From NCBI GenBank assembly GCA_964631345.1, contig CAZVWE010000005.1:62001-126000 (forward strand): a stretch of DNA of 64,000 nt, written 5' to 3'. Positions within the stretch are counted from its first letter, which is position 1. Every line of letters begins with the position of its first letter. The position numbers and the translations under genes are program-made. Of this stretch, positions 7,760 through 17,600 are shown piece by piece. Under the pieces are notes generated by a model. That model was not told where the DNA came from and searched no databases. It saw only the letters and a list, made by a program, of their open reading frames with translations. This DNA comes from MGBC163016 sp964631345. Its GTDB lineage: Bacteria > Actinomycetota > Coriobacteriia > Coriobacteriales > Eggerthellaceae.

Positions 7760-9781
7760 ATGAACGCACACAGCAGATACATACCCGGGTTGGACGGATT
7801 ACGTGCTTTCGCCGTAATCGCAGTTGTTTTATATCACATGGCACCATCGATTTTGCCCTGTGGACTTTTAGGCGTCACTTTATTTTTTGTGCTTTCAGGG
7901 TACTTGATCACCGGCATTCTCATTCGCGAATGGCACTCAGAAAAAACAATCCACTTAGTAAGATTTTGGTTACACCGCATAAGAAGACTATTCCCAGCGA
8001 TTGTCGTTGTGATCCTTGTGTCTACGATTGCTACAGGCATTTTTGCTCCAGATGCATTGACGAAACTTCGCCGCGATGTTGTGTCCGCACTTTTTTGGTT
8101 CTCTAACTGGTGGTACATCTTTCAAGAAGAAAGCTACTTCGAGACAATGGGTGCACCGAGCCCGGTTAATCATTTTTGGTCGCTTGCCATTGAAGAGCAA
8201 TTCTATCTTGTATGGCCACCTGTTTTATTGCTGCTGTTCAGCAGACGAGTTCGCAAGCGTAACATTCAGGCAGGCATTGTTGTTTTAGCGGCAGTGTCGG
8301 TCTTCCTCATGATGTTTCTCTATATTCCGGAAGGCGATCCGAGCCGTGTTTACTACGGAACCGATACGCGTGCGTTTTCGCTACTTATTGGAGCATGGCT
8401 TGCATTCGTTTTCCCCGTACAGCGAGTTTGCGGACATGGCAAGCGAGGACTTAGTCTAGGTCAGCGAAAGATTCTTGGCCTTGCTGGTGTTATATCAGTG
8501 TTCGCCATAATTTTGCTCATGATATTCGTAGACACCTATTCGCCATTTTTGTATTACGGCGGAATCCTGCTTGTTTCCGTGTTGACCGGTGTATTGATGC
8601 TTGCGATTGTGGATTCGCTAAACGTTGTTGCAAAGGTGTTTTCAGTAGGCCCTCTTGTCTATATTGGACGCATTTCTTACGGAATTTATCTTTGGCACTA
8701 TCCGGTTATATTGTTGCTTACAGACTTCAACTCAACAACCGGCACTCCTTGGTATATATGTATTTTGCAAATTGTAATCACCTTTTGTGCAGCTGCGATT
8801 TCATATCACTTCGTTGAACAGCCCATTCGCCACGGACGTCTTGGGCAAATGTATGCGGAAATCCAAGACGGCTTTTCAACGTGGGGGCAAGTCATTAAGT
8901 CTCATATCGTACAAGTGGTTCTTACAGTTGTTTTGTTTGTTGGAGCAGCTTTTGTATTGATCGTTGTGCCGGATACATCCACCCAAAACGATACGTCCTA
9001 CACAGATGTTGCAGTTGTGCCTGAAGGCGCACTTGATATAGGTGAAGGCGGACTGGGTGATGGAAACACTGATGAGGACGGCGGCGCGAACTCTGGAAAC
9101 TCTAACGATGATGATGGAGCAACTCAGCGTCAAGCGAAAGTTATAGAAGTTCGAGAACCCCGTGAAGACTTGCTCGCAAAACTGGGTTCTAACCCTGCGC
9201 TTTCTGCATTAAGCGACGAAACCTTGCAACAACTTGTAGATACTCCTGGCAATAACGTTACTGAAAAGGCCGAAAACACACAGTTTATTTTGATAGGAGA
9301 CTCTGTCACAGTAGCCATCGCAGGACTTAATGACAACGACGGATATGGCGGCTTTGCCGACACCTTCCCCAATGCAATTTTGGATTCAGCAATCAGCCGC
9401 AGTGTGCCGGGTGGACTTGAAGCGCTCGACTACTATTTAAGTAATGGATGGAACGGACCTGTTGTTATTTATGAACTTGGCACAAATGTTGAGCTTACAA
9501 CCAGCGAAGCTGAAAGTTTGGTTTCTGCTGTTCCAGAAGGCAAAATGATCTTCTTCATTAACGTACAAGAGCACGATACCGACAAAATGGATGCCTCAAA
9601 CTCCATTTTGCAAACCCTGGCTGCCAACCACGACAATGTTGAGCTTATCGATTGGTATTCGGAAAGCGTAGGAAAAGATTCCTACTTTGATGGAGATGGA
9701 ACGCATTTGTCTCCTGGTGAAGGTGTAAACGCATATTTACAAATGCTGATTCGTAATCTTAAGACCTTGTATGCAAAATAA
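7760..9781 (+). CDS. OatA-like acyltransferase with C-terminal SGNH domain
   Basis: 673 aa membrane protein. Residues ~1-400 form an acyltransferase-3 domain: PGLDGLRAFAVIAVVLYHM at the start, about ten membrane helices, and the FWSLAIEEQFYLVWP motif. A disordered acidic Gly/Asn/Asp linker (~430-470) leads to an extracytoplasmic SGNH hydrolase domain with block I LIGDSVTVAI and block V DGTHLSPGE. This architecture matches enzymes that O-acetylate peptidoglycan or other surface polymers; the membrane part moves acyl groups outward and the SGNH part transfers them. No clear Shine-Dalgarno is seen before the ATG. It is transcribed away from the aminotransferase gene and ends 15 bp before a palindromic element. 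Confidence 0.9.
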   Translation: MNAHSRYIPGLDGLRAFAVIAVVLYHMAPSILPCGLLGVTLFFVLSGYLITGILIREWHSEKTIHLVRFWLHRIRRLFPAIVVVILVSTIATGIFAPDALTKLRRDVVSALFWFSNWWYIFQEESYFETMGAPSPVNHFWSLAIEEQFYLVWPPVLLLLFSRRVRKRNIQAGIVVLAAVSVFLMMFLYIPEGDPSRVYYGTDTRAFSLLIGAWLAFVFPVQRVCGHGKRGLSLGQRKILGLAGVISVFAIILLMIFVDTYSPFLYYGGILLVSVLTGVLMLAIVDSLNVVAKVFSVGPLVYIGRISYGIYLWHYPVILLLTDFNSTTGTPWYICILQIVITFCAAAISYHFVEQPIRHGRLGQMYAEIQDGFSTWGQVIKSHIVQVVLTVVLFVGAAFVLIVVPDTSTQNDTSYTDVAVVPEGALDIGEGGLGDGNTDEDGGANSGNSNDDDGATQRQAKVIEVREPREDLLAKLGSNPALSALSDETLQQLVDTPGNNVTEKAENTQFILIGDSVTVAIAGLNDNDGYGGFADTFPNAILDSAISRSVPGGLEALDYYLSNGWNGPVVIYELGTNVELTTSEAESLVSAVPEGKMIFFINVQEHDTDKMDASNSILQTLAANHDNVELIDWYSESVGKDSYFDGDGTHLSPGEGVNAYLQMLIRNLKTLYAK

Positions 9782-9795
9782 GGTTAGGGATTAAA

Positions 9796-9901
9796 GGGGT
9801 CTAGGTGTAGATTCGTCATTCAAACGATCCTGCTCACAGGAAAACTCCACTGGAGCTTTCCGCTCGTGCGGAACTCGTTTTGCGACCTATACCTAGACCC
9901 C
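9796..9901. repeat. 106-nt palindromic element, copy 1
   Basis: An outer stem of 15 bp (9796-9810 with 9887-9901, one mismatch) encloses a second hairpin (9839-9848 with 9852-9861, loop ACT). Read on the minus strand it aligns along its whole length with copy 2 at 12166-12271, sharing the 16-mer GAGTTCCGCACGAGCG. It starts 15 bp after the acyltransferase stop and may act as its terminator. The two copies are in opposite orientation. Confidence 0.9.
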
Positions 9902-10002
9902 TGGCTGACCACCTTAGTCTAAGGCTGTTTCTGAGTTCGACTATAATTGCCAATGTTATTAGCAATGTTGTTAGTTGACGCAGATCGACAGGAACTACTG
10001 GA

Positions 10003-10227
10003 ATGGAAATCTATCATTTTCTGTTTGAAACATATGCTGGTATAGCTGTACTTGTTGGAGCAGGCTTAGTTTTGAGTCTGATCGTTTGTGTAATTATGGA
10101 AATACGCACTCGCAAACGATTTAGCAACCATGAAGTTACTGAAGACGAAGACGAATGGTCACTCATTGATGATGTAGTAGAAAGCGAAGCTGAAGAAGAA
10201 GTAGAGCTGGAAAAGAAAAAGGGGTAA
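10003..10227 (+). CDS. Small single-pass membrane protein with acidic tail
   Basis: 74 aa. One hydrophobic helix (about residues 12-32) is followed by a short basic stretch (MEIRTRKRF) and a strongly acidic C-terminus rich in Glu/Asp ending in EKKKG. By the positive-inside rule the tail should be cytoplasmic. An ACAGGA lies upstream at suitable distance from the ATG. It is five bases from the start of the pyridoxamine kinase gene and surely cotranscribed with it. No family recognised. It could anchor or regulate the kinase, but nothing in the sequence proves this. Confidence 0.75.
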   Translation: MEIYHFLFETYAGIAVLVGAGLVLSLIVCVIMEIRTRKRFSNHEVTEDEDEWSLIDDVVESEAEEEVELEKKKG

Positions 10228-10232
10228 TCAAA

Positions 10233-11177
10233 ATGTCTGAAGCAGCTGAATTTGAAGAGGCCGACATGTTAGATCAGGAAATCCACGGCGATCCTGACCC
10301 TGTAATCCTTTATAAACGTGACGAAAAATACATCCCCCGCATTGCTGCGGTTCATGATTTGTGTGGATATGGAAAATGCTCTCTTGGAGTAGCTATCCCT
10401 ATGCTTTCTGCTGCAGGCTGTGATGTTTGCCCAGTACCAACTGGTCTTTTTTCTTCGCACACTGCTTTTCCTGGATGGTATATGCATGACACTACCGATA
10501 TTTTGGAAGACTACCTGAAAGCTTGGCAGGGCATTGATGTTGATATCGATGCAGTGTATTCAGGTTTTCTTGGAGCTCCTGAACAAGTTGATATCATCCG
10601 TTCCTTATATAAAACATACCCAAATGCAATTCGCATGGTTGATCCTGTTATGGCAGACCATGGCAAAGTTTATCCAACCTATACACCTGAGCTTTGCGAT
10701 GCAATGGCAGAGCTTGCAAAAGAGGCCGATATTCTAACTCCAAACCTTACTGAAGCAGCCATCATTTTGGGCGAACCTATTGGAGATGAATGGGGCGGCG
10801 AAAATATCAGCGATGCTGAAGCCAAGCGTATTGTTCGTGCGCTTTTAGACAAAGGCGCAAAGAACGTTGTTGTTAAAGGAATCAAACGCGAAGGCGACGA
10901 TATAATTCGCAATTACATTGGGAGCAAAGGTGTAGACGAGATTATTGAAGTCGAAAATGCATATGTCCCTTACATGTTGCATGGTACTGGCGATGTTTAT
11001 GCATCATGCGTGTTGGCAGGACTTATGGCTGGACGCTCACTTGTAGAATCTGTTGCTTTTGCGGGCGACTTTGTACACGACTCTATGCTTGTATCAGCCA
11101 ATCAACCACATTTCATGGATAGAGGTGTGAGCTTTGAGGTCTTGCTCGGACGCATAAGTGAACTTCTCAAAAAATAG
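10233..11177 (+). CDS. pdxY: Pyridoxamine/pyridoxal kinase (ribokinase superfamily)
   Basis: 314 aa. A short acidic N-terminal extension precedes the kinase fold: RIAAVHDLCGYGKCSLGVAIP, the PTGLFSSHTAFPGW substrate loop, DPVMADHGKVY, LTPNLTEAA, and the anion-hole motif HGTGDVYASCVLAG with the catalytic Asp. Family members phosphorylate pyridoxamine or pyridoxal with ATP in the B6 salvage pathway. GGGG lies eight bases upstream of the ATG. The small membrane protein precedes it, and a LysR-type regulator follows on the same strand after 60 bp, so the three probably form one locus. Distinguishing PdxY from an HMP kinase needs an alignment, but the PTxLFSxHT loop favours the B6 kinase. Confidence 0.85.
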   Translation: MSEAAEFEEADMLDQEIHGDPDPVILYKRDEKYIPRIAAVHDLCGYGKCSLGVAIPMLSAAGCDVCPVPTGLFSSHTAFPGWYMHDTTDILEDYLKAWQGIDVDIDAVYSGFLGAPEQVDIIRSLYKTYPNAIRMVDPVMADHGKVYPTYTPELCDAMAELAKEADILTPNLTEAAIILGEPIGDEWGGENISDAEAKRIVRALLDKGAKNVVVKGIKREGDDIIRNYIGSKGVDEIIEVENAYVPYMLHGTGDVYASCVLAGLMAGRSLVESVAFAGDFVHDSMLVSANQPHFMDRGVSFEVLLGRISELLKK

Positions 11178-11237
11178 TTTAAGTAGTTCAAGTAAGCTCA
11201 CAAGCAATTTCACAGGTAAGTTTGCAGGTAAGACCAC

Positions 11238-12158
11238 ATGACCCTTCAACAACTAAGATATCTGATAGCAATTGCCGAGTACGGCTCGATTAATGCTGCT
11301 GCGCACAATATGTATGCTTCGCAGTCGAACTTATCAACCGCAGTGCAAGATCTTGAAAATGAGTTGGGAATAACCATTTTCACAAGGTCAAACCGAGGGG
11401 TCACCCTTACCAACGATGGCACCGAACTTTTAGGGTATGCGCGCCAAGTTATTGAACAAGCTGATATGCTTGAAGAGCGCTATGCAGGGCCTGGTGAATC
11501 TAGACATGCTCGTCTTGCGGTTTCTGGGCAGCATTATCACTTCTCTGTCAAAGCTTTCACTATGACCGTAGATGAATTTGAAGGCGAAGAGTATGACTTT
11601 ATTCTTCGTGAATGCGCAACCGGGCAAATAATTGAGGATGTAAAAACTTTTCGAAGTGATGTTGGAATATTATTTGTTGACGATTTCAACAAACGCGTAT
11701 TGATGCATGCATTTGAAGACGCAAATCTTGTATTCACTCCGCTTTTTACAGCAAAGCCACATGTGTTTGTTGGAGAACATCATCCGCTTGCGAAACGTTC
11801 AATCCTTTCCATTGACGACTTAGAGCCATATCCTAGATATTCGTTTGAGCAGGGCACCACTAATTCTTTTTACTATGCAGAAGAGCCTTTGGCATATCTT
11901 CCGCATAAAAAGAATATTCGTTACTCCGATCGTGGAACGCTTACAAACTTGCTTACCCACTACAACGGATACACACTATCCACAGGTGTTCTTTCAGAAG
12001 AAATGCTCGCTGGCATTGCTTCGATTCCGCTTGATGTGGATTCATTGATGGAAATTGGATATATCATGCACACAGAGCGTAAGCCCTCGAAGTTGCTTGA
12101 CAGATATATTGAAAACTTGAAGCAGATCGTTTCCGACACTGGGTTCGGATTAGGGTAG
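11238..12158 (+). CDS. LysR-family transcriptional regulator
   Basis: 306 aa. The N-terminus MTLQQLRYLIAIAEYGSINAAAHNMYASQSNLSTAVQDLENELG is a classic LysR winged helix-turn-helix, followed by the GVTLTNDG wing and the two-lobed effector-binding domain. It should bind DNA as a tetramer and respond to a small molecule. Unlike most LysR regulators it is not divergent from a target but follows pdxY on the same strand, so autoregulation of the locus is possible. The ligand is unknown. The gene ends eight bases before palindromic element copy 2. Confidence 0.9.
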   Translation: MTLQQLRYLIAIAEYGSINAAAHNMYASQSNLSTAVQDLENELGITIFTRSNRGVTLTNDGTELLGYARQVIEQADMLEERYAGPGESRHARLAVSGQHYHFSVKAFTMTVDEFEGEEYDFILRECATGQIIEDVKTFRSDVGILFVDDFNKRVLMHAFEDANLVFTPLFTAKPHVFVGEHHPLAKRSILSIDDLEPYPRYSFEQGTTNSFYYAEEPLAYLPHKKNIRYSDRGTLTNLLTHYNGYTLSTGVLSEEMLAGIASIPLDVDSLMEIGYIMHTERKPSKLLDRYIENLKQIVSDTGFGLG

Positions 12159-12165
12159 TTTGATA

Positions 12166-12271
12166 GCAACTCAGGTATAGGTCACAAAGCGAGTTCCGCA
12201 CGAGCGAAAAGCGCCAGTGGTGCTTTTCTGCGAGCAGGACTGTTTGAGCGACTGACCTATACCTGAGTTGC
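12166..12271. repeat. 106-nt palindromic element, copy 2
   Basis: A perfect 19-bp outer stem (12166-12184 with 12253-12271) encloses an inner hairpin (12206-12215 with 12219-12228, loop AGT). It is homologous to copy 1 (9796-9901) in inverted orientation. The outer ends differ in sequence from copy 1 yet still pair. It lies between the converging LysR and histidine-kinase genes, so it could serve as a two-way terminator. Confidence 0.9.
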
Positions 12272-12312
12272 TCAGAACAAACTTAGCGCAGATAGGTCAC
12301 TAACAAATCGGG

Positions 12313-14658
12313 TCAGTCAGTATCAGCTGCTGGTAAGTATTTACGCAGGCTATCTTCTAGATCTTTTACGTTGATAGGCTTCGCAATAAAGCCTTCCATA
12401 CCAGAAGCTAATGCGTGCTCACGATCTGAGTCGAAAGCATTCGCAGTAAGTGCAACTATCGGAATGGGCTTGCGACCACGTTCTTTGCAGAATCGGATGA
12501 TTGATTCCGCTGCCTCATATCCATCCATATGAGGCATGCGGCAGTCCATATAAATGAGATCGTAGTAGCCATCTTTTGCACCAGAAACTTTTGCAATTGC
12601 CTGAAGTCCATCACTTGCCCCTTCAACTTCAGGACCTAGTCGCGAGATCAGTTCGATACCTATTTCCATGTTGATATCAGAATCATCAACCAGAAGAACG
12701 CGTCCGCTAAGCTTTCCTTTATTTGCATCGACCAAAATAGGTGCTTGTTCTTCTGTGTTGTGGGTAAGAGCATCTCTTATCGCATCATGCAAACGTGATC
12801 TGAACAAAGGCTTTAGCATAACGAGGTCTATACCCGCTTTTGCAAGAGTCTCTTCGCTTTCTGTCCATCCATACGTTTCAAGAATAAAAACAGGTTTTTC
12901 CGTTGAAGTACGTTGAAGTGCCTCTTTGATTTCCATGGCGGTTTTAATACCATCCATATCGGGCATGTCTTTGTCGATAAAAACCAAATCAAATGGGTTG
13001 CCTACTGAAATAGCTTTTCTTACTGCCTCAATGGCATTTTCTCCACCCATGGCGGTTTCAACAACCATGTCAAAGCTTTCAAGGATAGGATGTGTATTCT
13101 GCAAAACCAAATAGTTGTCATCGACTAGAAGCACATGTTGTTCTGCTGTCAGTTCATTGTCATACACAGCCGCAGCGTCAGCTATTCTAAATGGAACGCT
13201 TACTACAAATGTTGACCCTATCCCGAGTTCACTTGTAACGGAAATCTCTCCGTGCATAATTTCTACCAGGCGCTTCGTAATGGCCATACCAAGGCCGGTA
13301 CCTTCGGTGAAGTCTGTAAAGTCATTGCGCTCACGTTCAAATGGTTCAAAAATATATTTGATAAAGGACTCTTCCATCCCTATGCCTGTGTCTTCAACAA
13401 CAAAACGCACGTTTGCAACATCAGGACTAGTTTGATCATCTTCTATGACAATTACGCGTATGCTGTCACCCTCATTGGTGTATTTAATCGCATTCGAAAG
13501 CAAGTTCAAAAGAACTTGACGAAGGCGCATAACGTCACTGATCAAATCCTCATGAACAACATTAGAAATTACAAATTCAACTTTAAGATGCTTTTCTTGA
13601 GCTTGCGGTTGAATGATCGTAATGATTTCATTGATAAGTTGAGGTAACGAGAATCGTTCTTCATTTATGATTGATTTCCCGCTTTCAATTTTGTTCATAT
13701 CAAGCACGTCATTGATCAAACTTAACAGATGATTGGACGATGTGGATATACGTGTTAAACATTGCTTTACGCGAATAGGATCATCTAGGTTGTCATTTGC
13801 AATAGACGTTAAACCCATGATGGCGTTCATCGGAGTTCTTATATCATGCGACATGTTCGACAAAAAGTCTGACTTCGCATGACTTGCACTTTGTGCCATT
13901 TGAATAGCAGCTTCAAGATGATCGCGCAGCGCTTTTTCCTTCTTTTCTTTTCTGTTCATAAAGCGAATGTATAGAAGCGCAACCACAATAATTGCAGCCA
14001 TCAATAAACACGTAAGAATGATTGTTTGAGTTGCAGCATCCCTAATAGATATATATAAGTCATCTACATGAGTTGTTGTTTCAAGCAAAACCTTATTGTT
14101 TGCATCCATCATGTCATCCAACACAGGTCTAATGGATTGACTTATATAATCAGAAAGATCCTCGTATGTGGAGTCTTCAGATGAAAGCATAGTGAACGCG
14201 TTGTTCATGTCTGCTTGCAGTAGTGTATAGTTAGAACTCAACACATGAGTTAATTCTTCCATGTTGGCATCAGTTGGATTCATGGATTCCAAACTTGCCG
14301 TAATTGCATAATCAATCTCTTTGTAGCGATCTGTCAGGGTTCCTCGACCAGTCTCAAGGCGATCAAAGTCTGTCCTTGGAACAATGCGACTGAACCCCAT
14401 CATGTCATCAACTAACATATCAAGACTATAAAGAGATGTTTCTATATGTCCGGCAGCCAAAGAGTTACCATACGCACCATCTTTTACTTCAGATGCTTTG
14501 GTTGAAATGGTGAACATGTTATTCACGGTGATGATGAACGAAACCGTGAGCAACACAAACACTAGTACAGCCGATAGCCTAACAGCAAAGCTTGTACGAT
14601 CGGTATCTAGAGCCATTGCGGCTTGAATCGCTTTTTCTGTATCCTCTTCTGGCATCAC
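12313..14658 (-). CDS. Hybrid sensor histidine kinase with two receiver domains
   Basis: 781 aa. TM1 (~28-50) and TM2 (~211-233) flank an extracytoplasmic helical sensor of about 160 residues. No obvious HAMP follows. The HisKA domain has SNMSHDIRTPMNAIMG with His271, and the ATPase domain shows RQVLLNLLSNAIKYT, EDTGIGM and TGLGMAITKRLVEIM. Receiver 1 has the phospho-acceptor Asp562 in FIDKDMPDMDG; receiver 2 has Asp705 in YMDCRMPHMDG and AKP near the end. There is no Hpt domain in the protein and no response regulator next door, so its output partner is elsewhere. It lies 15 bp downstream of the large M28-like gene and is probably cotranscribed. Confidence 0.92.
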   Translation of the reverse strand: MMPEEDTEKAIQAAMALDTDRTSFAVRLSAVLVFVLLTVSFIITVNNMFTISTKASEVKDGAYGNSLAAGHIETSLYSLDMLVDDMMGFSRIVPRTDFDRLETGRGTLTDRYKEIDYAITASLESMNPTDANMEELTHVLSSNYTLLQADMNNAFTMLSSEDSTYEDLSDYISQSIRPVLDDMMDANNKVLLETTTHVDDLYISIRDAATQTIILTCLLMAAIIVVALLYIRFMNRKEKKEKALRDHLEAAIQMAQSASHAKSDFLSNMSHDIRTPMNAIMGLTSIANDNLDDPIRVKQCLTRISTSSNHLLSLINDVLDMNKIESGKSIINEERFSLPQLINEIITIIQPQAQEKHLKVEFVISNVVHEDLISDVMRLRQVLLNLLSNAIKYTNEGDSIRVIVIEDDQTSPDVANVRFVVEDTGIGMEESFIKYIFEPFERERNDFTDFTEGTGLGMAITKRLVEIMHGEISVTSELGIGSTFVVSVPFRIADAAAVYDNELTAEQHVLLVDDNYLVLQNTHPILESFDMVVETAMGGENAIEAVRKAISVGNPFDLVFIDKDMPDMDGIKTAMEIKEALQRTSTEKPVFILETYGWTESEETLAKAGIDLVMLKPLFRSRLHDAIRDALTHNTEEQAPILVDANKGKLSGRVLLVDDSDINMEIGIELISRLGPEVEGASDGLQAIAKVSGAKDGYYDLIYMDCRMPHMDGYEAAESIIRFCKERGRKPIPIVALTANAFDSDREHALASGMEGFIAKPINVKDLEDSLRKYLPAADTD

Positions 14659-14673
14659 CCAAGCTTTGAAAAC

Positions 14674-17600
14674 TTAGATATTGCGCAAGATCTCCAGCGC
14701 GAAATCTGAGCTCTCTTTAAGCATCTCCTCATCTAGGTTCGCAAATACGTCATCTGCTTGTGCCGCATAAGCTGGTTTTCCATCTTTCATTCGTGCAATG
14801 TGCAACGTTGGATGACCAGCCTTTGATGCAATAAATGCACCGCTATCACGCCATCGCATCTTCGCATTCTTTACATGCAAACCAAGTGAGGCTGACGCTT
14901 TGGTGACATATCGTTTAAGACGAGAGTTGATTTTTACGGGCAAATATAATCCTTCTTCTTCAATTACAGAAAGATCGCCCACGCCTAAGCCATCCAGATC
15001 AAGGAAGATTGCACCGCGAAGCTCTTCTTTATGCTGCTTAATAAAGTTTTTCATACCTGCATTGTTCGCGAGTTCAGACCCGATAGCCACAAACCATATT
15101 TCTGTATTTATGTTTCCAGTTGTGAATTTTTGAATGATCTCTCGTTCATTGTTTTCTGCATCAAGAGAAAGCGGAAGGTCTCCGAACACGCTTTCCGCAG
15201 GATCAGGATGCTTGCGTGCAGCAGTTGCTCCACCTTGACGACGAGATTTCCCGCGAGACGATCTGCTGCTGCGAGCTTCACCACGAGATTCACTACTGGA
15301 TTCACCGCGAGTTTCGCCACGAACCCCGCGTTTGCTACCTTCACGACCAGATTCACGAGTTGTCTCGCGATTGGCTTCGCGATCAGTATCCTCGTAAGCG
15401 TCTCCCTCATTGCCTACGAAATCCTCTTCATATGTAGCGTCTATATCTGGATCTATAAACTCGAACTCTTCAAGATCTTCATCGTAGTTGCCAAAAGAAG
15501 TGCTGGCGTGATTGCCGCGTCTACTTCTGTTTTGACTGTTACGGCTTTGACTACGACCGCTTTCGCCTCTACTACTGTTTCCACGTCCTGATCTACCAGA
15601 TCCACGACTACTTTCTGAATCATCGCCTTTGTTACGCCCGAGCGAAAATGCACCACCATTCCACTCATCTTCTACGTCCATCTCATCGTTTCTGAAGCTT
15701 TCCCATCCACCGCGAGCAGCTCCCACAGACCTTGCGTCAAAATTATCATCAAGTCCGAGGGCGTCTTGCAGCGAAGTTTCTTCCGCTTCTTTTTTCTTAC
15801 GACGAAAACGTCCAAACATTCTAGACGCACGTGATTTTGGCATGCTTACATAACCAGGACCTGTTGGCGCCCCCTGTGATGTGAAGTCCAAATCGTAATC
15901 AGAATCGTCTGCATCCTCTATATATATGTCGTCCTCATCAACGCCATCTAAAAGTTCGTCGCCTACAGGTTCAAATGCAGCTGTTGAAGCTCCTGCGCTA
16001 AATGACCCTGCCATGCTTACGTTTGACTTAGATTCCTCTTCTTCTACATCAAGAGAATCGAGGGCTGCTTGCATATCGGCATCAGCGTTTGCATGCGGAA
16101 GTGAAGATGCAAGTCTCTCTTGTCTGCGTTGACGGTTTTCTGTTTTTGTTTGCTCATCAAGACCTTCATCCGAAGCCAAAGGTGCGTCCTGCACTCCGCC
16201 TTCAAGTCCTTCGATTGCGCCTGTCAAGCTTGGAAGTGAAATCGAACGACGGCGACGATCCTTACGAACAGGAAGATCGATTGATTTTGCAGCACCCAGC
16301 TTTTGACCACCTGACTGGAGAGTCGCTTCTGCATCATCACCTGCATACTGTGCACCAGATACACCTGAAGCTGCAGCATTGCTTTCTGCAAAGATTTCTG
16401 TTTGATCAACCTCAACCGGAATGAAAGAAAGCGTACGTTCATTGATGGCTTGCTGTTGCGCAGCATTTTGTGTAGCCTCAATAGTCTGTGCAGCCTCAAC
16501 TGATTGAGATGGCATATCCACCTGTATACCATGAGCTTGCGCTTGTGCCACACGTGCTGCTTGCTCTTCTAAAGCGCGCTGCGTTTGAATGTCTATACTT
16601 GCGGAATGTTCGTAGTCTTGAGCAAATGTAGTTTGCGAAAGGTACCCATCTACGCCGCTGCCAGACGCAGGCATTGATCCCATCATCGATTCGCGCATCT
16701 TGCGAAGACGCTGCTCGGCTTCAGATGACCCAGTTTGACCTTGCATGCCTGCCACATCTTCGCCAGCTTCAAATTGCTCGATAGCATTCGCGCTCTGAAT
16801 GGTTGCGTTATCAAGAGCATCTGCAAACCTAGATCTCTGCGCTGGAGCTGCATCAACTGCAGATTTATGAGCTTTTTGACGAGCTTTCTTATACCATTCG
16901 GGAGCCCCGTCATCCTCATCTTTTGTTGGAACTTGCACAACCGCCGAACCCGCCATTGTGCCCATAGCTGGACCAGTTGCTACACCCATGGCCGAGCCAA
17001 CCGCTGTGCCCATCGTTGAGCCAAGACTTGCACTATGGCTTGCACCAATGTTGTTAGCTGCGCTGTTGTCGGTAGGAACTGCAGTAAACGTCTGGTTGTT
17101 TTGTTGGGTTTGCAAATCTTTCGGCGGAAGATCGCCGGAGAAATAATTGTTATTAGTGTTTTCAAGCTGTCTTGTTGCTCGCTTAATTGATTCTGCTTGA
17201 TTGGGTGCAGCGCCATTTGCCGCTTCACTTGCAAATGTTGCATTGCCAGCACCAGCCATAGCAAAGGCGTCTGGAATTTCCCCGGTGCCTTGTCCATCCA
17301 AATCATAAATTAGCTCAGCACCTTCTGGAACAAGACCCGAATCAAGTATTGCGTCTTCGCCATGCATAATTGCTTCTTCAGCAACCATCGCAGGAATTTC
17401 GACATTGATTCTACGTGCAAGCTCCAAAAGAACACCCGTTCCGGATGCGTTTACATTTGCTCCTCTATTGTATTGAGCGGTTTGATGAATAATGTATCCA
17501 AGAATAGGTAAAAGATCGATAACGACGCCAACGATGAGCAAAACCGTAAGCGGAAGCACCGTGTTAACTGGCAAATTCATAACGAGTTCGATGAGCAACA

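Noticed and set aside
13252..13647. 131-codon plus-strand frame antisense to the histidine kinase
   Set aside because: The minus strand encodes clear kinase motifs here; the antisense product has no recognisable feature.
15031..15591. Long plus-strand frame antisense to the giant M28-like gene
   Set aside because: It mirrors the low-complexity Ser/Arg/Gly-rich codons of the minus-strand gene; Phe/Thr/Ser-rich product without family features.
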